DNA from: Ancylostoma caninum
Lineage: Eukaryota; Nematoda; Chromadorea; Rhabditida; Ancylostomatidae
Assembly (NCBI GenBank): GCA_037903475.1
Contig: JBAJFG010000445.1
Coordinates: 248,001-312,000, forward strand
Length of the DNA stretch: 64,000 nucleotides
Direction of reading: 5' to 3'
The notes beneath the pieces were generated by a model, which saw nothing but the letters and a program-made list of their open reading frames with translations, made no database searches and was not told where the DNA came from. Below are positions 13,465 through 24,448 of this stretch, one piece after another. Position 1 is the first letter of the stretch. The number at the start of each line of letters is the position of its first letter. Made by a program: the position numbers and the translations under genes.

Positions 13465-13612
13465 CCAGAGCATACTCCTATGCTCACCAGCTAATCGTGC
13501 TTTCTTCGGGTATTTCATGTGCATCCATATGTCGAGGTTACATTCATTTATTATCGCTTTGTTTGCTACTAATTAACACCCACATACAAAGTATGTAAAT
13601 ACCTGTGGTAAT

Positions 13613-13618
13613 AATAAA
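13613..13618 (+). promoter_or_regulatory. Putative polyadenylation signal of the GTPase-like gene
   Basis: AATAAA lies about 150 bases after the TAA stop at 13464 and before the end of the convergent gene at 13847. Confidence 0.4.
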
Positions 13619-13846
13619 TAATGCCAGACTTGGAGTACCAGCATAAATACACAAAATATGTACAACATAAAAGTTAAAAAAATAGTAAATATGTACAACG
13701 ATGCCCCGACAACTGGGCGATGGCTGAGGAACCGTAGCTACAGTTCGAAGTGGATCTAGTCTCTGTTTTTCTATATTATACATGCGTTAAGCGCCTCGAT
13801 TAATGAGACGGGAGTCGGCTTGGAGGCCCTTGGATCTTCTTGATTA

Positions 13847-16800
13847 TTAGGAATGGTTAAGACCGATGATCTTGCACAAGTGCCGATCATGACGAAGGCT
13901 TTCGAAGCACCGCAAGGCTTCCTTCCTCGCTATCGACCGCAACGACGGAACTCCACTGGAATAAAAAAAATTTATTACAAATAGTAGGCGCTTTCCTATT
14001 CTGGGAGCCAGGAAGAATATTGGCAGTAGTGTGCACAGTTAAATTTTCTGGATGTTTCGACGACTGCATGATGTCCATATCAAGATGCAAAGAAACCTCA
14101 TTTTCTGGGTGATTTCATAATTATCAGAAGCAGTGAAAAATTTTCAAAAATGTTCCCAAAACCTATCTACAATAGCTATTATAAATGAGAAATATGTCAG
14201 TCATACCGAGAAAAATTCTTGCTGGCAAGTTTTCTGTGGGAAAATAAGAAATTTGAGAGATTTCTGTGACCACAAAAAAAAACTCTGCGAGAATACAATT
14301 AGGACGAAGTAGCCTACTTAGATTTTCAAAGCAGTCTGGTCATTTTTGAAAGGATCGAATATTCGATAGTTCGAAAAAAACTAGTAATACAAGCATGAAA
14401 AGAAAGTTAACAGGGTTGTGGGGCTTTCGCTCACTTTCTAACGGGTCTCTAAATTATTGTTTGAATTAATAGAACTAGTCTGTCTCTATTCACTCCCGCG
14501 AACATACATAGTAAAATTGATTTTCGAAATTTGTTCTGCTTAGGAATAAAATACTGGAGAATAAAATACTCAGGAAATTGTGCATGCAACAGCAAAAAAG
14601 AGCTCTCCTCCTCTCACCCCCCCCCCTCTCTTCTTTCCATTTACTTATCTAAATAATTCCCATTTTTGTTGTTTTCTACGCTGTTGAGAAATTGTTCAAA
14701 CTTTGCAACCTAAGAAAAGGGTGTCGTGAAGGGAATTGTTGAACCCCTTTACAGATGAGTTTGCTCTGTAACCCTTTAATGTGGGTTGTACTGCTTATCT
14801 CGAAGTACAACTTTTTGACAACTATACGAAGGTAAACTTGAGACCTTCAAAAATTGTGTTCTACTACTATGAGACTTATACTCCACTATGTACATTTACT
14901 ATTTGCTCATTGATATATGCTTAAACTCTCACAGTCTGGGATTTTTGTGAAACTTTACAGTGGACGTCAATGACGGTGGCCCATCCGCGGCCTCGGGAAG
15001 GACGCGGATGGGCCACCGCCTCGGGAAGGCCTCGGGAAGGACGCGGATGGGCCAGCGCGACTGCGCCGCGCGCGTCGGGATCGGTGTCGTCTGTAGCCGA
15101 AATGCTATTTCAAGGCTCCTATTTTCCCCAATCTGGTCGAAGTCCTTAAAATCGGGTGGAAAAACTGCTAGAAATAGCATAACAGCAGCAGAAACATCGG
15201 TTACGGCGCGCGCGGTGCGGTTGCGCGACGTCCTTCTCGAGGCCGCAGATGGGCCAACACCATTGACATCCACTGTAGTTAATCGACGTGGTTAGCATAC
15301 ATGGATTCGTCTGTTGGAAACCAAGCTCGTACTTACCATCTATTCATGACTGCAAATGAGACGTAATCTTCCTGAAAATGCCCCTCAGGATGTTTTTCCA
15401 CATTGAGCACGAGCGCGTTGCCGTCTTCTCGAACATCCACCAGGAACATCGTATCCGTAATGTGTTTTTGTAATTCGTGCCATCTGTAAAGACAAAGAAT
15501 TTGTTTAATCTTTATCTAAAAACAGTCAGAGTATTCCATCTCACCGATCGTCATCCTTCACATAAATTTTGACGGAGTTCTCAATGGCCTTCTCCGTCGT
15601 CACCCACAACCTGCCGTTTCGATGAACGGTTCGGACGAGACAGACAGGGTGGTTGGGATCATCAAAGAACGACCTTGGGTGATCCTCGGTGGGTGAAACC
15701 CAAGAGATCTGAAAACAAATGCTCTTTGTGAGATCTCTAAAGTACTAAAAATAGTGCGGTTGCCTGAGCAGTGTCCAGGTTGGCAGAAACGATAAGTCCG
15801 GAAAACTCGTCCTCCTCAAATTCATCAGCTACAGAGTGGAAACAGTAGAGCGTTCGATCTTCCTGCCATGGCTCACTCCGAGACCATGGGCCGCTATCGC
15901 ACTCGATATCTGAAAATCAGTATGGAGCTGAACGGGTGGTTATTTCTAACAATTTTCTTTATTTTTCAAAGATCCCTTCAGTCCACCCTTCAATGAAGGA
16001 AGTAAAGCATGTAATGTAAACTGTAACTACCTGTCTTTTTGACATTGCACTTCGCATCCATCTCGATCACACTTATTCCACCTTCAAAAGGAATTACCAT
16101 GGTCACTCCGTTTGCACTGCTGTAAACATTCATTTTATCTGCTTCACAGGTAGCACCACTGTCACTTGATCCCAATTTATCCCAGCTTACCGTGTGCTGA
16201 AACCAAAACTACCACGGTGGATTCCGGTGGCACTTGGAGACTTCCCCAACGTCAGCTGTGACTGTCCAATTTCAACAGTGCATCGGGTATGGTCAATGGT
16301 GACAGGATGGAACTGCAAAGGAAAGGATGAAATAGCCTAAAAATAGCCGCGAAATTCTGTTTTAAAGTGATGAACCTTCTAGGTGGAAGACTTCATCTGA
16401 GCCTTACGTTTCGCTAATTTCGTCGCGTTCAGGCGTCGTGGGGGAACAAACATTATAATTACGAAGCTTTTGCTTTCGGTGGTTCTGCCTACATCAAAAA
16501 TCTGGCACGAGGAGGTGATGCGCTTGGCGAGCTATGCGTTAAATTATTCTTGGGCAAATTCTTTGCAGGGTGTGAAGACAGCAGAAGTGGCAAAACGTAA
16601 CACTAAATGAAATCTTCCGCGCAAAAACCTCGGGGGCTCACCACTATAGAACTGAATCAGAATGACGAGGTAGCATGAAACGAAAATTGTTACACGATAA
16701 GCTGTGACACTGTTTCATTGTAACTAAGCAAGGGTGCAAAGGAATAGAGATAACTATTCAGAGAGAACCTTCGTGAAAATCCGCACTGAGAAGTTGTCCG

Positions 16801-19047
16801 AGAATAAAATTATCTTATACCTGTTTGTAGCATTACCTACTTATTTGCCGACAAGACCTATCCCATCCCACAGATCCCTTTGGTAAGTTCTCTTATTGTT
16901 GCGCAATGGTAGTGAAGTATTCTGTGCACTGTCGGCTTGTCGGAAGGTGCTCGCCCACGTGCACCGACAAATGCCTCTTTACTCATTGTCATTCACTATC
17001 CCCATCCTGAACGGGAAAAATCCCGCCGAGCTTCCTGACACCTTGCCCAAACACGTCTTGGTAATGTACCGGGTAAGAGTTATCTTTGTTGCAGCTTGTA
17101 GACCTTCCTATCGACTTGTTCTACCTTACCCTGCTAGTTTTTACTAGCAATGAAAGGACACCTACTCGAAATAGCCACTTGCAATGCCTCGTTTACCATC
17201 ACGGATAGTTTGCAACGCTGTTTTCCATAGCTTGTTTAAATTTTCTCTACTATTCTCTACAGCGAGTCACACGCTTTCTCCTAATGCAAATTTGGTATAT
17301 AGTACTCATGTATGAGACTGAATTTGTGCACATTAGCTGTACCTGTCACATCTTCCAACTACTGATTCTCAAGAGGAGAGAGAGCGAGAGCGAGAGAGGG
17401 GAAAGAGAGAGAGACTTGCCAATGTGTTTCCGATACAGCTGCCTTACCTCGGTTCAAAGTAACAAATGAGCACAGTACATATTTTAAGAATAAGTTAGCT
17501 CAAGAAACATTGGCTCATTGTGGAGAAAAGCAAAGAATCCACAAAACTTATTTGCAATTAGAGCCGCAAACTGCTTATGATGCCATCATCACATTGTGAC
17601 CACTTCGACCAGCATCCTTCCTTCGTAAGCCTAGTTTGAAAACTCCTCAGAAAAAACTATAGTACATCTGTATGCTGTGACGACGCTATGATGTAATGCG
17701 CACATAGACTCCTCAAAGTTGTGATACTACTAAAGCATTGCTGCGTTTCTAATGACACCTTAAATAAGAAGCAGCTGGAAATAGGTTATTTCCATGCTTT
17801 TCTTGAAATGGCTAGATGACACCTAGCAAAATTGGCTATGGGTGATTATAGAAGCTATGGACACATATTGAGCAGTAATGGTTCCATCTGAGAGCTGGGA
17901 ACGAATCTTATTCATCTCGTTCTTTTTCGTTTCCCAAAAAAGGGCGAATGGGGTGTACATTTGTACCCGCAGGCGAACGTATATGCCAAAGAAATGAGGG
18001 GCTTATTCTCTACCGCAAGTCATGGAGCTAGGCGTCTCGATAGCTCATTGTTAGAACCGAACCGGCAACCAGCGGAAATAAGCTAGGGCCTGGATGCATC
18101 ATTGAGATTACCACAGTAAACATGTTGGCGAGGTAACGATGGGTAAATTTGTGTGACGTGACTACGTTTACCCTGAGTAATCCTAATGATGCGTGCTGCT
18201 CTGGTTAGGCATTCGGGAGTTTAAGTCCATTGAACTCAAAAATAGGCTTTTGTTCAGATTCGATTAGTTTCATTTCATTGCCATTTCCGAAGCTATTCTG
18301 TAGTTAAATTCCATTTTATTCATTCAAAGTTCAATTTCATTTTATTTACCTAGTGAATCATTCCTAGGTAGAAGGAGAGACTTTTATGAATTTCACTGAA
18401 GGTGCTCGGGTTTGAAGAAGAACAAACATGGATCCATCGCCAAAACTTTTCAACTTTTCAGCCCTACTTTCCTACTGTGTACACTCATTAAACAACCAAA
18501 AGTAGAAAAAAAAACGGAAATTGTGATCCTTGAGCAATAAACTATGAGGTGAACTGTCTTCGTGAGGATGATGACAGAACAGAATAAAATCAGAGCTAGA
18601 AAATCTGCTAAACTCACAGAAATGTCACTTCCATCATCCATCACAGCTATCCCACTATTCTCTCCAGTCTCATAGAATTCCGCGAGATCCGGAGAGGTAG
18701 AGCTACTATAGTAACTGAAAGAGAAACAGCTGTTGAAGAGCAAAAACAACACATAACCAGAGAAGTTTATCGACTAACCAGCGAGTTCCGCTCCACAGGT
18801 CAAAAACGAGAAGTTTGTTTTGAAGAACAAATGGTGAGTAGCCGGTTTGCTTCTCCACGATGCAGTACACGTACTGATTACCAGTAGACATGAACCTCCA
18901 GTTGAGGTCAGTCTGCTCTGAATTTAGGATATCATACAATCGAAGTGAACTGAAACAAGAGCAAGCAAAAATCGCAGCTAGCTTACCTCCTATTTCATGG
19001 GAATCGCAGGTTTTTGAGCAGTGCGGGTAGATGTACTGCATCCACAT
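13847..19047 (-). CDS. Nine-exon nematode protein of unknown function
   Basis: Minus-strand exons in order are 19047-18987, 18917-18779, 18714-18618, 16312-16191, 16119-16031, 15909-15746, 15708-15545, 15483-15337 and 13955-13847. All phases join without a stop, giving 363 residues and TAA. The exon 6 donor is ambiguous: GTACTT leaves a 37-base intron, while a GC donor at 15763 leaves 55 bases, and both keep frame. The protein is acidic and rich in predicted beta strands, for example QYVYCIVE, KLLVFDLWSGTR, GIAVMDDGSDISF, VTMVIPF and GRLWVTTEKAIENSVKIYV. This suggests a propeller- or sandwich-like fold. The C-terminus VPSLRSIARKEALRCF faintly resembles a SOCS/BC box but has Ala at the usual Cys. 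I do not recognise the family. The first ATG is tentative because no upstream exon was identified. Introns carry a MITE at 14958-15275 and a GA tract. The 3' end faces the GTPase-like gene 382 bases away. Confidence 0.6.
14958..15275. mobile_element. 318-bp TIR MITE in the last intron of the unknown-function gene
   Basis: The left end CAGTGGACGTCAATG... and the right end ...CATTGACATCCACTG form imperfect inverted repeats of about 35 bases, flanked by TA on both sides (14956-14957 and 15276-15277). This is a Tc1/mariner-type target. The left half has an internal duplication of a segment around CCTCGGGAAGGACGCGG (14993 and about 15029). Confidence 0.75.
17368..17415. repeat. (GA)n microsatellite
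   Basis: An imperfect GAGAGA tract lies in the large intron (16313-18617) of the minus-strand gene. Confidence 0.8.
18095..18210. repeat. Small MITE, copy 2
   Basis: It has ends GCATCATTGAGATTACC and GTAATCCTAATGATGCG and is related to 12578-12695. It lies in the 2.3-kb intron of the minus-strand gene. Confidence 0.5.
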
Positions 19048-21600
19048 ATTCGACGTTAAAACTCAGCAAATACGGCAAGTTCTGTGAGCGATAAGATAAC
19101 TGAGTGGTGCGTATTTGACCCAGTTGACCCGCGTCACCAATATGACCTGGGAAATGTGTCCTCCGGCACGAAGGTGTCGCTTCGTGATGCAACAGCACTG
19201 TTTCCTGTAGGCAGTCACGTTGGAAGCGGGACAGCATTTGATTACTCTGAGATCCTCTCCACTTACTAGTTTGGCAGAATGCCTGAACTGTGAAGGACCG
19301 ATACTTTGGCGACATTCTGTTTATTTATTTATTTATTAGGTTAGGTAAACAGAAACATCCGCCTGAGAATCAGGTAAAATTTTTTTTGTCAACAACTCAA
19401 GGGCACAATCCAAGAGATGCTCTTCTTTCCTAATCGGCGACTATTTGTGTTCGTCCACTCGAGCAATCAATGCTCTCTTTAAATAGTTCGATTTGCTGTG
19501 GATCAAAATAGAGACCGCGCCAAATTTGACTTCGTCGAGGTTTTTGAATTTTTGTTCTCAAAGGTAAAATCCTAGTGGTGTCAAGCCTTGGCTATGGGAC
19601 AGTGACCTCCACATCTAAATCTGCAAGGCCCAGCCCACCCGCAACTTCGGGTCTGTTTCCCACGTTCGAGGGTACATTAAGGAGTCGATTTTGGCACGAA
19701 TGTGAAAGATTTGCAAAGTAAATTTGCTTTGATCGCTTCAATGAAGTTTGGTGTAATTCCACAGGTGGTATCTTCTGTCCAAGGTTGTATAACGTGCAGA
19801 AATTTCACATCTTTTCCTCATTTCATTTTCATTTTCCAAATCTTTTAAGCATGAAAACTAAGCAATCTATGTAACAGTAGATGCTCCATGGATCTTCGCT
19901 CTTTGAAACAAATACTCATATCTGTAAAGTTCAAAAAGGTTGAGAAGTATGGTTACGAATGCAACGAACGTTCAGATTTCCTTAACCAAGTATTTATCTA
20001 CATTCCCTTTAACACTAAGGTTTGTTATAACTATTGAGTAATCCAAATTCCATACAACATCGGACAAACATTTGAAGCCAATAAAACTAGAGGGAAATTA
20101 AAGGTACTGATCAAAAATCGAAGGAAATTATTACTCTCCACAACACTAACGTGTTGTATCTGGTGTGATGAGTCTTTAATCTTCAGCAATTTTTTCAAGA
20201 CTTTTGAATTGTTCTTATATTCAAATAGGAAAAGGAATAGCTTATCCACTCTAACATTTGTCTGTCACTAGGAACGCAATGAAGTAAGTAGTAACCTTAC
20301 CGAGAATGGGAATCCAAGTTTCTTAATGAATCTAACGGCTTGGATTGTATTGGAGCCCATATGGTAGAGTGATTTCACTTGGGTCTTTCCAATTCTTGAG
20401 TGCAGGGTCTTTTCAGCTAATAGCGGTGGCTGCCAGACCAATCGTTTGACCACCTAACTAGGCTGAATTGCTGGTGTTCCTTCACTGCATTGTGAAATGT
20501 TGCATTAAATTTTGTTAGGGTGGTAATTCACAGATGCGCGTTTACGTTTTCGTTTCGAGCAAGAGTTATCGAATGCGTATGTTAAAGCGTTTGGAGTTTT
20601 CTGGAAGAGCAATACTTTCTGTGTTTACCAATGGGAGGAAGCGCGTTTGGGCTCAGCCAATAAGGGGCGTGGCTTACGGTGTCCCGCGGGTACGCACGCA
20701 GCGCGCCGCCGCTAAGTGACAGCCAGGAAGGCTCAGCAGAGGGGTGTAATCTTAAACTGTAATTATTAATTCCTTCAAAATTTTCCCTAAAATAGACCCT
20801 TTAGACGACAGTTTTATGTTGAATGCTTCGTAGCGGTAATTCATCGTTGTTAGTCTATAAAAATAGTAAAAATGCGCAACAGTCTTTTTTTTTCTTAAGA
20901 CAAACATCACTAGAAAATTTTGACAGGTTTTTTGGGGACTACTGATGAAAGGGTACTATATCCGGGGGCACCGTGGAAGTCGTAATTCCGGTCTAGTTAA
21001 GCTCTGAAATCGGTCAAGTACGAGAACTGTCGCTTTCTCTATATAGGCCGTACCACGTTTCCCTTCCGACGGACCTACAGCTCCTTGTAGGTCCGTTCGG
21101 TCATGTTTTCGTTTACACTCGTTTACTTACGGCTAAGCAAATGTGGACAGCACAACCCGACTTTAAAGCTGGTTATCCACGTACAGAAAATGATGTTGTC
21201 TTGATGATAAATATGGAAGGAGCCGTCTGATTGGAGAGGCTTACTTCCTGCCGAGCGAGTTCGGCAGATCTCTGCGTACAAAGTTTGGGCTAGTAAACCA
21301 GTCACTTTACCAATATCGCGTCGAATCAACGAGTAAAAAAATCATCCATGATGACATCTATCAGCCCGTCGCAAAAATTACTCAACGGAAAGTCAGGAAG
21401 AAAGACGGTAAGATTCTTTTCTTTAGTTCTCCTATGATACAACGTTTAATTGGCTTCTTATTGTCAGTCTAAAAAATGGCATTTATCAGCAAAATTTCTG
21501 ATGTGTCTATTTTACAATTTGAGCCGAGTTCCTACTTATAGAGAAGCATATTTTGAAACCTGACATATAACATGGCACTCATAACTCTGTCTGTGGCTTA
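19048..21600. other. Intergenic stretch with low-complexity tracts
   Basis: A (TTTA)n tract lies at 19320-19338. A GC-rich block at 20640-20720 includes CAGCCAATAAGGGGCGTGG, which resembles a CCAAT/GC-box combination, but I find no gene start beside it. A short hairpin lies at 21066-21100. No phase-consistent exons were found. Confidence 0.4.
21066..21100. repeat. Short hairpin
   Basis: CGGACCTACA, a six-base loop and TGTAGGTCCG make a near-perfect stem of about 14 pairs with one bulge. The function is unknown; it may be the core of a decayed palindromic repeat. Confidence 0.5.
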
Positions 21601-23046
21601 AGAGCAGCAGAATTTTAACATAGAGATCGTTTTCGAGATTTTTATTGCAATAAAATTTGTGCGAACTGCCTAGAACGATAGTACAGGCCGAAAATTACCC
21701 GTGCACCCCCATTTCTACGGGACTCCCAGATTTTTTCGCGTTATCTTCTCATATTCCTATTTCTTCGTTATATTTGGCTCAAGAGTAATAGTTATCTCGA
21801 GATGGTTGCCTCCAACGTCATGAGCAGTGCCAATATTCAACTGCACGGGAATGAAGATCTGTGGCGTACATTAAGGATGTGTTGTCCATGCACCGAATAA
21901 CTGTTCAAGATACAATAAAAAGCTTCAAAACGCTTGGAAATAGTGAGGACAAAAGAGGCAGACATTTTGCTCTCACTGCACCAACTCCCAAGGAAGTGAA
22001 GGTTGGCCGGAGCAGGATTGACAGAAATCCCTAGGTTCCTCGCCCAAAATGGCGATAGAGGTCAGGATCGACCGCAGACCTCCGAGAAAAGTTGTGTGAA
22101 AGAAGCTGCACATCTACTCTTACCATTCTCAAAAAACCCACACCTTACCGGGTACTTTTAGAAAGAATAGGAAGAATTTTTGCAGGCAGACACTGAAGCG
22201 ATTTTATCATTCTCGGTAACACATGGTCGTCTTTGCTGGCGAGAAACTTTTCACTACAGCAAACGCCGAATGTGACATGGTTTCGACCAAATCTGTTGAA
22301 TCTATTGCTTGAACCTACTCCAAGGCAGAACTGTTGCTAAAACAGGTGAACGCCTGTTTTTGACGTCTTGGCGCGATATAATGTCCAGTGGCAAGGGTCC
22401 TTTAGTTTTTGTGGATTCTGATGTTAAAATTTAAACTTATGCGTGCAGGGAGGTATTTCCATAAAATATTTTTGAATCGAGGAGATCTGCACTTCTTGAA
22501 AATAGAAGACATGACCTGCAACAGAGCTCCGTCCTGCAAAAGAGGCAAATTAAGTGTTAAAGTTTAGAGATGTGAGCGTTTGCCTGAGTTCGCAAGGCAT
22601 GGAAAATGGCCCTTGTACTGCTCATATTTGAATCCAGCGGATTTTCCACTGTAGTCTTTTTGAAGAGGAAGACCTGCTCTATTAGCACAAAAGTTTGTAT
22701 TTTCCTGAAAGGAGGCCCAAAAAATTTCCTGAGACGAAATCAGTAAAGAGTACGTGCGAGAATCATGTGCAGAACATATGAAGACGATGAGGGCCACCGT
22801 TTCTGCCAACGAAGGCTATTTTGAAGTCTGATGAGTTTTTAAGATATTTCGAGTCATCGATAAAATTTTATGAAAATTTTGGCTCTCCGCAGTTGAAGAC
22901 TTATTTAGAGCACCAAAATTTCAGTGTACGGGTAATTTTCGGCCACCCTGCATACATGAAAGACATCAGAACAGTCATAAATCTGTTTTAAAGGATCTGC
23001 GGCTGGATCGGCACTTTCTTGAATTGCATGCACTAATTGCGGGTCA
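21600..23046 (-). repeat. Unclassified dispersed repeat X, copy 1 left part (interrupted by a Tc1-like element)
   Basis: The flanks 21610-21683 and 22951-23046 align in order with a single stretch at about 29540-29680 (shared phrases GATCGTTTTCGAGA and TTGCATGCAC). The Tc1-like element therefore inserted into a pre-existing repeat. The alignment resumes after the RTE insertion at 26085. Read on the minus strand, copies share peptide-like similarity such as CMQPKK and HVHYRSRQF, but stops are frequent and no family is recognised. Confidence 0.6.
21684..22950 (+). mobile_element. Decayed Tc1-like transposon
   Basis: The terminal repeats are GGCCGAAAATTACCCGTGCAC on the left and its near-complement on the right (22922-22944). 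Conceptual reading in shifting frames shows Tc1-family landmarks: a helix-turn-helix segment around 21860-21960 (MHRITVQDTIKSF), VGRSRIDRNP near 22003-22032, and FVDSDVKI near 22410. The catalytic region is not recoverable, and stops and frameshifts are numerous. Compared with a typical 1.3-1.6 kb Tc1-like element the length is almost full, so this is decay rather than truncation. It sits inside repeat X. Confidence 0.65.
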
Positions 23047-23203
23047 GAAGAAGTCTGAAGAAGTGTCGAAAGGACCTTTGCGATTATAATGTTCCGTTGA
23101 CAGCCCTGAAGAACGAAGACGGGATTGTCACGTCTTCCCATCAAATAGAATAAAACTGTTGAAAATAGATGAGATGGAATCAATCACGGAAAGAAATCAA
23201 GTA

Positions 23204-24448
23204 TTAGGGTGGTGAGAAAGTCTTGATTTTTTTATAATTTCAGAACTTTCGATTCTTGACCGGTACCACGACCTACCATGTGGTATCATCCTCTATCAGT
23301 ATTACTCTCGAATCCGATAGGTATATATACCCAGGTTGCCTTTCTTAACTTTAAGTACGATGTCAATTCCACAAGTGCACATTCGAGCGATTATCTTCTA
23401 TGAATGGCGCCGCGGCACTGGAGCGACGGAAACCGTTCGCAACATCAACAACGCATTAGGAGAAGACACTACTTCCATCAGCACTGTCAAACGCTGTTTC
23501 GCTTTGAAGAAGGAGATACGGACTTCGAAGAAAAGCCTCGGTCGGGACGCCCCCTCAAGGTGGAAGACTCTGTCATTCTCGGCGCCGTCAAAGAGGACCC
23601 GGGAGTTAGCACCCGCAGTCTTGCGACGAGACTCAGATGTAGCCATCAAACAGTCCTCAGTCGCCTTCAGGTCCTCGGCTACAGAAAAGTGCTGACTCGA
23701 TGGATCCCTCATGTCTTGACCGATAGTACGCGCTTCACCCGGATATCCATTTGTCAGTCTCTCCTTCTCTGCCCTCAAGGAAAGGAGTTTCTGAGGGATC
23801 TGATTACCGGGGACGAGAGTTGGGTCCTCTACGATTCCAATACGCGTCGTGCCTTGTGGCTCCCTCAAGGAGAAGACCCTCCAACGCAAGCCAAATCGGA
23901 CCTTCACCCCAAGAAGTGTCTCCTTTGCTGCTTTTGGGATTCGCGAGGAATGCTGTATCACGAGCTGCTCCCGCAAGGACACACCGTCACCGGTAGCGTT
24001 TAAGCCAATCAGCTCCAGAAATTAGCGGACGCTGTTCGAGAAAGACGGCCGAGACGAGCTTTTGTCCACCTGCTCCACGATAACGCTAAGCCCCATGTAG
24101 CTAAAGAGACACGTGAAAAGTTGGAGGAGCTGGGCTGGGACACGGTTCCCCATCCACCTTATTCCCCTGATATTGCCCCCTCTGATTATCATTTGTTTCG
24201 CCCCCTCAAGACATTTCTGACTAAGAAAAAATTCACCAAACTTGAAGATGTTGGAAGGGCGGTCAGCGACTTCTTTGACTCCCAGTCTCCCCAGTTCCGG
24301 GAAAAGGGGATCGCTGATCTGCCCATTAGGTGGGACATTGTAGTGGCTAATGATGGTGATTATATTGTTGAGTAAAATTCATTGTGTGCTGAATAATAAA
24401 ATAAAGAAAAAAAGGTGTCAAACGGCTCAAGACTTTCTGACCACCTAA
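23204..24448 (+). mobile_element. mariner transposon
   Basis: The 1245-bp element has terminal inverted repeats TTAGGGTGGTGAGAAAGTCT (left) and the complement of TTAGGTGGTCAGAAAGTCT (right). TA dinucleotides flank it at 23202-23203 and 24449-24450. A TATA-like TATATATA lies at 23323 and AATAAA-like sequences near 24395-24405. Beyond the TA, a 28-bp host segment is repeated on both sides, which a simple mariner insertion does not explain. Confidence 0.9.
23360..24375 (+). pseudogene. mariner transposase, frameshifted and with one internal stop
   Basis: The start ATG at 23360 opens MSIPQVHIRAIIFYEWRR, the N-terminal helix-turn-helix of mariner transposases. A frameshift near 23505 (two bases missing relative to the family phrase CFARFEEGD) moves the frame, and TAA at 24001 breaks it again. 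The DNA-binding half includes EEKPRSGRP. The catalytic triad is visible: D in TGDESW (near 23813), D in LLHDNAKPHV (near 24080) and D in YSPDIAPSDYHLF (near 24185). The last two are separated by exactly 34 residues, the D34D signature. The ORF ends at 24375. Total length would be close to the usual 340-350 residues, but the protein cannot be made from this copy. Confidence 0.9.

Noticed and set aside
12941..13598. ORFs of 145 and 116 codons overlapping the last exon of the GTPase-like gene
   Set aside because: Phase from the preceding exon selects a third frame starting at 13264 after GCTTCAG, which gives the expected C-terminal helix and a basic tail. The longer ORFs cannot be joined in phase.
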